The position numbers and the translations under genes were made by a program. The notes under the pieces were generated by a model. That model had not been told where the DNA came from, made no database searches, and worked only from the letters and a program-made list of their open reading frames with translations. DNA of 35,740 nt from Desulfobacterales bacterium (GTDB lineage Bacteria > Desulfobacterota > Desulfobacteria > Desulfobacterales > B30-G6): positions 2,189-37,928 of the forward strand of contig JAOZRT010000001.1 in assembly GCA_029940035.1 (NCBI GenBank), read 5' to 3'. The number at the start of each line of letters is the position of its first letter. Position 1 is the stretch's first letter. Shown piece after piece: positions 15,731-21,653 of this stretch.

Positions 15731-16642
15731 TCACCGCCCCTCGTTCCGGTGCCGTATGAGACTCCGTCCGTCCAGTTTGGACCGCAACTGCAGGACGGCG
15801 TTCTTATGCCCGTTCATCAGGATGACGATGCGTTGCGTTGCGCTCTCGATTTCAAATCCCAGTTCCATGAACCCGGATAAATCCTGGCCTGATATGCCCA
15901 CGCGGTTGATCCGCCCCGGATAACGCAGCAGTTGATCGGGTTGGAGAATGACATCCTTCCTGACAGTTTCACCAAGGCGGTCCAGGGCCTGGAAAAAGCG
16001 GTCGGCAGGATAAATCCGGTTGTCGAATTGAAGCATGTCATTGAGAGACTGATCCATTTCCACCTGGCTCTCACCCATGCCGTAGAGCAGACCCGGGGGA
16101 ATGGTCAACTGCTGCAGAACACGGTTTTCCGTGTCCAGAAGGTATATGGTGAGCCCATCCCCGTCTTTTTCAAAATAGGTCCGGTCCCAATGCTCACGAT
16201 TGATGAGTTGCACGAGATCAAAGCTCGATATGATCTTGGCGGCGGTTTTCGGGTTGAGCTTAAGGTAAAGCCGGCGGAACTGATCCGGAGATATCATGAC
16301 CCATTGATCCGGCAGGATGGTGGCGGCAATCTCCTTAAAACTTTCCGCCTGCCTGGTTTCCTGCTGAGATGTCTGGCGGTCGGACACGATCTGGTCAAGG
16401 GACTTCCGGGCCTGGCGGGTTTGCCGGCCGGTTTCCCATATGGTACCGGTTTCCGGGCGCCGGCTGTTGGTGGCGACCAGGAAAGCGCCCATGGTCCGTT
16501 CCACCCAGTCAAAACGCAGCTCGGATATCACAAGTGCTAAAAAAATAAGGCACACCAGAAGAGGACGGATCGCAAAAACCCGTTTAAACCATTCATTGAG
16601 ATCTCCTGGTTCGCTCCAATTGTAATTTTTTGTTTTATCCAT
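15731..16642 (-). CDS. Single-pass inner-membrane protein, unknown function
   Basis: 303 residues; I do not recognise a family. Residues 25-41 (IRPLLVCLIFLALVIS) form one membrane helix after a short cytoplasmic N-terminus. Then a Gln/Arg-rich helical stretch (about 58-105, RQTRQARKSLDQIVSDRQTS) could be a coiled coil. The rest is a mixed alpha/beta periplasmic domain with YFEKDGDGLTIYLLDTENRV. It precedes the penicillin-binding protein on the same strand, but about 440 bases of heptad repeats separate them. A role in the envelope is inferred from location only. Confidence 0.6.
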   Translation of the reverse strand: MDKTKNYNWSEPGDLNEWFKRVFAIRPLLVCLIFLALVISELRFDWVERTMGAFLVATNSRRPETGTIWETGRQTRQARKSLDQIVSDRQTSQQETRQAESFKEIAATILPDQWVMISPDQFRRLYLKLNPKTAAKIISSFDLVQLINREHWDRTYFEKDGDGLTIYLLDTENRVLQQLTIPPGLLYGMGESQVEMDQSLNDMLQFDNRIYPADRFFQALDRLGETVRKDVILQPDQLLRYPGRINRVGISGQDLSGFMELGFEIESATQRIVILMNGHKNAVLQLRSKLDGRSLIRHRNEGR

Positions 16643-16822
16643 GTAATCTTATTTTGATTCTATCCTGCAGTGTTTTTCAGACAATATTCCATCATCAAAC
16701 ACAACCAAAAAATTATTGTAATTTTTTGCCTTTTCCATTGGAAATTGGATATTGATCGTTGGATGTTCAATCTCGATTCATCAGGGTTTGAAAAAAGCTT
16801 TATATTCAACCCCCCTTTTTTG

Positions 16823-17950
16823 CTATCCTATCCCCAACATCTTGTTCAGTGTATCCACCAGATCATTCCGGCCGCGTTCCTTCAGTAGAGGGATTAGTTC
16901 TTCGTAGAAGGGTTCCCTGACCCGGATGCGGATATTGTAACTGGCCAACAGTTCCGGGTCCAGGTCATCCTCGACAAATGCCCTGGTCTGGTGGAGTTTA
17001 TCAATGGCCACCAGCCCTGCCATGGTACGCACACATTTCTCGCACTTCCCGCAGTTCAACCGGTCTTTGACATTGGCCAGGCAAACCCTGAAATTTTGAA
17101 AAGCCACATCCCAGTCAGCCACTATTTTGAGCTTCTCAACCCGCGAGAGGTGCAGGTCCCGATGCCGTATCCTCAGGTTGTAGCTTGAAAATTCAGGGTC
17201 CAGCAGGGGGTGCGAACCACAGGGGTGTATGTTGGGAAGGTCGTAGGACGATCCGATGTAAACAAGATTGGTGCGCGGGACAAAGGTGTGGGCCACGGCC
17301 GTCAGCACGGCGCCGAAGAACTTGTCCAGCCACAAGTCCCTTTCGTCGCAGAGATGACGGATGTTGGTATAGACGGGTATGAGATTCACACCTGCATCTT
17401 CGGCCACATCTGCCAGGGCGGCTTTGGCACGATCGAACACGTGGTATTTCATGCCCCTGGCCTGCACGCCGCCGATATCGAATCCATGTACGAGAAAGCA
17501 GTCTTTGATGGATCCCGGATGGCTGTCCGGGTAGGTCAGGCGGTTGAGGCGCAAGGCGGCCAGGGAGTCGAATCCGCCGGACAGAAATAGTCCGGCCTGC
17601 CGTTGGATATGCTGAAAGGGATCCATGGAGGCGGTGCCGGCTTCGATCTTTAAGGGGGCGTAGGCACCATCCGACCACAAATGCATCAACGCCATGACCA
17701 GGTCCAGACCCTCCCTTAAAAAGGGGCAGATATCGGCTTCTATTTTCAGGCGCTCCTCTCCGAAATGCATGGCCGGGATGATGCAGCCCACCACAAAGGC
17801 ATGCGGGTTGCAGGAGAAGCTTTCGGCAAAATCCGCTTCGGTTTCAATGTAAATGTCCTTGTCCGGTTCCTTACAGGTTTCCCACTTGACCGTGGCGACG
17901 GCCCGTATAAGCCCGGGGGAACTTTCCATTCTGAGATTTTCAATGCGCAT
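16823..17950 (-). CDS. QueC-like PP-loop ATPase with Cys4 zinc site
   Basis: 375 residues. An N-terminal domain of about 115 residues of unknown type precedes an ATP-pyrophosphatase (adenine nucleotide alpha-hydrolase) domain with the PP-loop SGGFDS at 124-129. A C-terminal C290-x9-C300-GK-C303-EK-C306 cluster closely resembles the zinc site of the 7-cyano-7-deazaguanine synthase QueC (C-x8-C-x2-C-x2-C). Such enzymes activate a carboxylate or carbonyl with ATP. The long N-terminal extension and the IGSSYDLPNIHPCGSHPLL loop make true QueC unlikely. The next gene upstream in transcription is a RimK-like ligase, so an amide-forming modification system is plausible. ATG 17950 has no Shine-Dalgarno and a heptad array directly upstream. 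Confidence 0.72.
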   Translation of the reverse strand: MRIENLRMESSPGLIRAVATVKWETCKEPDKDIYIETEADFAESFSCNPHAFVVGCIIPAMHFGEERLKIEADICPFLREGLDLVMALMHLWSDGAYAPLKIEAGTASMDPFQHIQRQAGLFLSGGFDSLAALRLNRLTYPDSHPGSIKDCFLVHGFDIGGVQARGMKYHVFDRAKAALADVAEDAGVNLIPVYTNIRHLCDERDLWLDKFFGAVLTAVAHTFVPRTNLVYIGSSYDLPNIHPCGSHPLLDPEFSSYNLRIRHRDLHLSRVEKLKIVADWDVAFQNFRVCLANVKDRLNCGKCEKCVRTMAGLVAIDKLHQTRAFVEDDLDPELLASYNIRIRVREPFYEELIPLLKERGRNDLVDTLNKMLGIG

Positions 17951-17956
17951 TTTTTT

Positions 17957-18019
17957 GTATTTTGTATTTGGTGTTTAGTATTTAGTGTTTCGGGTTTCAG
18001 GTGTCGGGTTTCAGGTCAA
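17957..18019. repeat. Heptameric GTRTTTN/GGGTTTC array upstream of the PP-loop gene
   Basis: Nine units at exact 7-nt spacing: GTATTTT, GTATTTG, GTGTTTA, GTATTTA, GTGTTTC, GGGTTTC, AGGTGTC, GGGTTTC, AGGTCAA. The array begins 6 bases (a T run) from the PP-loop start codon and runs into repeat block copy 2 (to about 18036). Confidence 0.75.
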
Positions 18020-18072
18020 GTCTTGATTAAAAGTTGTCACGTTGATGTTTATTATCTGCAATCTGCTTCTGG

Positions 18073-18141
18073 CAGGGATAAATCCCTGCGCTACATAGTT
18101 GTTTCGAAGAATGGGCATGTAGGCCAGGGCTTCAGCCCTGA
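18073..18141. repeat. Dispersed two-hairpin repeat, copy 2
   Basis: CAGGGATAAATCCCTGCGCT then ACA (18073-18095) and ATGTAGGCCAGGGCTTCAGC then CCTGA (18117-18141) repeat the ends of 4084-4186 with a shorter centre. Each half is a 6-bp hairpin, and CTACA/TGTAG join them. Confidence 0.6.
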
Positions 18142-18143
18142 GT

Positions 18144-18231
18144 ACTGACCACTGACTACCGACAACCGCTTACCTGCTCACCCTTTGAGGTTCTGCAGCT
18201 CCGACCTCCGAGCTCCGTCCTCCACTCTCCG
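18144..18231. repeat. Heptad arrays of ACTGACC and AGCTCCG units
   Basis: 18144-18185 reads ACTGACC, ACTGACT, ACCGACA, ACCGCTT, ACCTGCT, CACCCTT. 18197-18231 reads AGCTCCG, ACCTCCG, AGCTCCG, TCCTCCA, CTCTCCG. The units differ but the 7-base period is constant. With the neighbouring repeats they explain almost all of the 17951-18355 spacer. Confidence 0.65.
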
Positions 18232-18284
18232 GTTCCTAACTCAACCGCCTGTTTCGCTAATGCCAAGTTCGTAAAAAAATACTT

Positions 18285-18357
18285 AATCACGAAAGCACGA
18301 AAAATGAAAACCGCGAAATATAATGATCTTCTTTGTGTCCTTTGTGCCTTTGTGGTT
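18285..18357. repeat. Nine-base-period ATCACGAAA / CTTTGTGTC repeat
   Basis: ATCACGAAA and GCACGAAAA (from 18286) are followed after about 25 bases by CTTTGTGTC, CTTTGTGCC, TTTGTGGTT, the approximate inverse. The array touches the stop codon of the RimK-like gene. Confidence 0.55.
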
Positions 18358-19237
18358 AAGTTCCGGACTTTTCGATCGCACAATCGATCATTAATCCGGC
18401 AATATCCAGGCCGGTAGCCTTTTCGAGCCCCTTGAACCCAGGCGCATAGTTCACTTCGATCAGGTACATGTCTTTGTGCCTGTCCACAACCATATCCACG
18501 CCTGCGATGTCAAGGCCGACGGCCCCGGCGGCTTTGACAGCTAATTTTTCAATCGACGCCGTCATCTCCAAGGGCCGGCTCTCACGGGTCAGGTGAAAAT
18601 TGGCCCGGAAATCACCTTCCACGGGTGTCATCTGCATGGCGCCTACAACCTTTCCGCTGATCACCATGACCCGGATGTCCTGTCGGCCCGGTGTCGGCAT
18701 GTAGCGTTGCACCAGGATCCCAATACGCGGGTCCATGTGGCTGTGGGTGATGGTTTCAGCCTGCTGCTTTGTTTCTACCAGGAAAATGCCGGCACCCTGG
18801 CGCCCGCTCACCTGTTTGACCACCACCGGGTAATCACCCACCAGGGGCACAGCCCTCGCGAACCCGTCCTCAGAATTGACGAACAGGGTGTCCGGAACAG
18901 GCAGGTTGCCCGCGGCAAGCGTCTGCAGGGTCATGATCTGGCTGCGCGTGGTACAGACGGCATCGAAACCGTTGACCAATGGCATCCCCATGCGGCTGAA
19001 ATGGTGGAGGAGGGTCAGGCTCGAATCCCCGATGGTTGCTCCCTGGCGGGGCATGACCACATCCAGGGCCTGCACATCCGCATTGCCCTCAAAACCGAGG
19101 CCTTTACCGGTAGTGCTCGGCCACACCCGGTAGGGGTGGATCAGCCGTGCCTGGTGCCCCTTTTCGTCTGCGGCTGTGATGAGCCTCCCATTGGGGTGGT
19201 AGTTTTTATCTCTGGCGGTGATGATTCCAATATTCAT
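18356..19237 (-). CDS. RimK-family ATP-grasp ligase
   Basis: 293 residues from ATG 19237 (a GTG six bases earlier is in frame). The protein follows E. coli RimK along its length: DVVMPRQGATIG, then the ATP-grasp core with PVVVKQVSGRQGAGIFLVET, ILVQRYMP, DIRVMVISGKVVGAMQ and the metal-binding Glu/Asn of LIEVNYAPGFKGLEKATGLD followed by IAG. RimK adds glutamates to the C-terminus of ribosomal protein S6. Relatives ligate amino acids to coenzymes or carrier proteins, and the substrate here is not known. Neighbours on the same strand are a QueC-like ATPase and a GNAT protein. No Shine-Dalgarno; a GGTATAA heptad array lies 8 bases upstream. Confidence 0.85.
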   Translation of the reverse strand: MNIGIITARDKNYHPNGRLITAADEKGHQARLIHPYRVWPSTTGKGLGFEGNADVQALDVVMPRQGATIGDSSLTLLHHFSRMGMPLVNGFDAVCTTRSQIMTLQTLAAGNLPVPDTLFVNSEDGFARAVPLVGDYPVVVKQVSGRQGAGIFLVETKQQAETITHSHMDPRIGILVQRYMPTPGRQDIRVMVISGKVVGAMQMTPVEGDFRANFHLTRESRPLEMTASIEKLAVKAAGAVGLDIAGVDMVVDRHKDMYLIEVNYAPGFKGLEKATGLDIAGLMIDCAIEKSGT

Positions 19238-19244
19238 GATCACA

Positions 19245-19279
19245 GGTATAAGGTTAAAGGTATAAGGTATAAGGTAAAG
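19245..19279. repeat. Heptameric GGTATAA array upstream of the RimK-like gene
   Basis: Five units at exact 7-nt spacing: GGTATAA, GGTTAAA, GGTATAA, GGTATAA, GGTAAAG. Same unit as 15302-15365 and the same position relative to a minus-strand start codon. Confidence 0.75.
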
Positions 19280-19434
19280 GCATTGAAACTAACGTACGAT
19301 ATTGGCTTTGTTTTCCTAATCCAATCCTTCTCCCAAGGAGAGGGATACTGCCGTATATTACGGGAACTAATCAAAATTAAATAGCGGCGACCTGTCCGGC
19401 GAAGCTCGCAGAGCGAAGACGGAAGCCGCGTACA

Positions 19435-19481
19435 GTAAAGGATTAGGCCTTCAATCTCCAATTGAAGGCCTAATCCTTTAC
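19435..19481. terminator. Perfect 21-bp inverted repeat containing the GNAT stop codon
   Basis: Arms 19435-19455 and 19461-19481 are exact complements around a 5-nt loop. The right arm encodes the last codons and stop of the minus-strand GNAT gene, so the repeat could form in the mRNA as the ribosome finishes. No U-run follows. Confidence 0.6.
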
Positions 19482-20582
19482 CCACACGCCCACCTGTTTG
19501 CCGGTTTTTTGGCTGAAAAAGGTGGTCAGTTTGCGGGTCCTGTTCCGAATGGCAATTTTCTGGGTTGCCAGGTTGTCTTCTGAAATAATCGAATAAAGCT
19601 TTCTTCCTTGTGTCCGTTTGGTCAGGCCTTCCAGAAGTCTCGTTCCAATGCCCACGCCCCTGTATTCCGGCCTGACCGACGTGTAGCCCCGCTCGAGAAA
19701 ACCGTTGAAATCGAGCCCGGTGTTTTGGTTCAGGGATTCAACATATTCCGGCCTGGGCTGCTTGAGGCTTGAATTGCCGACAATGAGGCCGAATTCCAAA
19801 GCATAGCCGATGAGAAACGCACGTTCAAGATTGTAACGTACTTTTTGCATGTTCACCGAGCCGCCGGATTCCACCATGCGGCAGATTTCTTCAAAAAAAC
19901 CTGATGGGAGTTCAGCCGGGCGTGAATAATGATACTGGATGGATTTGCCCAGACAAAGAACTTCGTTCGTATTTTCCATCACCAGCCATTTTTGAACCTC
20001 TTGCAGGCCGAATGAGTTCAGAAGGCACAACAACTGATCAGGCGTTTGCATTTTCTTCCAGATGGGGACACCCGGGAGCGGTTCGACCTTGATATATCCC
20101 GGCAGGGATTCGACAATGGGGGCAATGGTTTCAGGCGGCAAAACGATGGATCGATCGTCAAAGCTGTATGAATGGACAATGTTGGGGTTGTTCAAGGCAA
20201 ACCCAAGCAGGCCGGTGTCAATCGCTTCCCGCTTAATTGGAAATATCAGGTGGTTCCATATGCCGGCCCTGCTCGATATCCACAATGTCTGTTTTTGTAC
20301 ATCTGTCCGGGTGGCGCCTGGTTTCCAAAGCACCAGTTTTACACGCTTGTCGAAAAGGGTGGCCATATCAGCGGCAATAATCGGTTGACCCGGGTCCATC
20401 TTCAGGCCGATGGATTGCAGTTGAGAAGATTCCCGGCCTTTGGATGGCAGGGAATCCATGGCACTATCGAGCCCGCCATTTTGTATCAAAACACATTCCC
20501 GGCTTTCTGCGGCAGCAGCTTTTTTGAGCGTTGCCAGGTCAAGGGGATACGTGGGTGTTGCCATGGTTGCTGTGGTCGCCAT
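19470..20582 (-). CDS. GNAT-family N-acetyltransferase with a long N-terminal domain
   Basis: About 370 residues from ATG 20582; an ATG at 20564 and a TTG at 20618 are alternatives and none has a clear ribosome-binding site. The C-terminal 110 residues are a GNAT domain: motif A YTSVRPEYRGVGIGTRLLEG binds acetyl-CoA, followed by KLYSIISEDNLATQKIAIRN. The preceding 240 residues match nothing I know and may bind the substrate; NLERAFLIGYALEFGLIVGN forms strand and helix just before the GNAT core. It is probably the first gene of the minus-strand block with RimK and the QueC-like ATPase, divergent from the FGE-fold gene 190 bases away. Confidence 0.7.
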   Translation of the reverse strand: MATTATMATPTYPLDLATLKKAAAAESRECVLIQNGGLDSAMDSLPSKGRESSQLQSIGLKMDPGQPIIAADMATLFDKRVKLVLWKPGATRTDVQKQTLWISSRAGIWNHLIFPIKREAIDTGLLGFALNNPNIVHSYSFDDRSIVLPPETIAPIVESLPGYIKVEPLPGVPIWKKMQTPDQLLCLLNSFGLQEVQKWLVMENTNEVLCLGKSIQYHYSRPAELPSGFFEEICRMVESGGSVNMQKVRYNLERAFLIGYALEFGLIVGNSSLKQPRPEYVESLNQNTGLDFNGFLERGYTSVRPEYRGVGIGTRLLEGLTKRTQGRKLYSIISEDNLATQKIAIRNRTRKLTTFFSQKTGKQVGVWVKD

Positions 20583-20770
20583 GCGAGAAAATCTATAAAA
20601 AAGAGCGTTTCCTGTCAAACGATTTCACTTTAAATGCGTGTTTCAACCTATAAGAATTATTTGAATTATATATGAAAAAAAGTTGGCTGCGGTTTAATTG
20701 TCCGCTGATATGTGATACGAAAGAGCTAAGCTTGATTCTGTTCTTACTATGTCACACCAGGGGGTATGGT

Positions 20771-21607
20771 ATGCCAAAAATAAGCCACTCAGATCGTGCG
20801 CCGTTGTATTTATTGATTATTGTTTTCATGGCCATGTTTCTTCCGCAGACAGGCCAATCCGCTGAACCAACCTTTCGTAACACCATCGGCATGGAGTTCG
20901 CCCTGATTCCGGCCGGGAGTTTTGTGATGGGCAGCCCTGAAAATGAAAAGGGCCGGGACAGCGGCGGTCGGGAGAAGCAGCACACGGTTATCCTGACCAA
21001 ACCGGTTTACATGCAGACCACCGAGGTGACTGTGGCCCAATGGGAAAGCATCATGGGCAAAAAGCTTATCGGGTGGCGCAGAGGCGCCAAGGATCACCCC
21101 ATCATCCGCGTGTCATGGAAAGACTGCCAGAAATTCATTAAAAAACTGAACGCCAGGGGGGAGGGTGTGTACCGGTTGCCTACGGAAGCGGAATGGGAAT
21201 ATGCCTGCCGGGCGGGCAGTAAGACCGCCTATGTATGGGGGGATGCCATCGACTGCAGCAAGGCCATGTATGGCAACAAGGAACGGTCCGGCACATGCCA
21301 GCTCTACCTCCAGTCCCTCAATATTCCGTCTGGAAAGCCAGCACCCGTTAAAACCTTTGCGCCCAATCGATGGGGACTTTTTGACATGCACGGCAACGTG
21401 TGGGAGTGGTGCCAGGACCGGTATGGCGAATACAATAAAGAACGCGCCAAAGACCCCATCGGCCCCCTGAAAGGGAGCAGCCGTGTACGGCGCGGTGGGA
21501 GCTGGATTTCAAAGGATTATGACTGCCGCTCTGCCAACCGGGCCTGGGCTCATCCTTCCAACAGGACCGATATTACCGGATTCAGGCTGGTGAGGGAGGC
21601 GCTTTAG
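20771..21607 (+). CDS. Secreted FGE/SUMF1-fold protein
   Basis: About 278 residues from ATG 20771, which follows AGGGGG with 6-base spacing; an upstream in-frame ATG at 20672 lacks a site. A signal peptide (residues 8-30, LYLLIIVFMAMFLPQTGQSA) sends it to the periplasm. The FGE-sulfatase domain is complete: MEFALIPAGSFVMGSP, TEVTVAQWE, YRLPTEAEWEYACRAGS, FDMHGNVWEWCQDRYG, VRRGGSWISKDYDCRSANRA, GFRLVR. In true formylglycine-generating enzymes two Cys follow the GGS; here the first is Ser and only the second remains. Oxidase activity is thus doubtful, and a binding or structural role is more likely. It starts the plus-strand block. Confidence 0.85.
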   Translation: MPKISHSDRAPLYLLIIVFMAMFLPQTGQSAEPTFRNTIGMEFALIPAGSFVMGSPENEKGRDSGGREKQHTVILTKPVYMQTTEVTVAQWESIMGKKLIGWRRGAKDHPIIRVSWKDCQKFIKKLNARGEGVYRLPTEAEWEYACRAGSKTAYVWGDAIDCSKAMYGNKERSGTCQLYLQSLNIPSGKPAPVKTFAPNRWGLFDMHGNVWEWCQDRYGEYNKERAKDPIGPLKGSSRVRRGGSWISKDYDCRSANRAWAHPSNRTDITGFRLVREAL

Positions 21608-21653
21608 GTGTTGTATCCTCTGACCGCCTGATAAATAAGGTACCTTAATATTA

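Noticed and set aside
15402-15923. Plus-strand ORF of 173 codons
   Set aside because: Most of it is translation of heptad repeats, and its end is antisense to the membrane-protein gene.
15932-16540. Plus-strand ORF of 202 codons
   Set aside because: Antisense to the 303-residue membrane protein, with no start signal or recognisable family.
16823-17950. True queC (queuosine pathway)
   Set aside because: The protein has an N-terminal domain of about 115 residues not found in QueC, and queD/queE/queF are absent nearby; only the PP-loop and zinc-site pattern agree.
15302-18231. CRISPR array
   Set aside because: Units are only 7 bases, degenerate and without spacers; no cas genes are present.
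18593-19384. Plus-strand ORF of 263 codons
   Set aside because: Antisense to the RimK-like gene, and it runs into the heptad array; no domain visible.
20771-21607. Active formylglycine-generating enzyme for sulfatases
   Set aside because: The first of the two catalytic Cys is Ser and no sulfatase gene is in the window.
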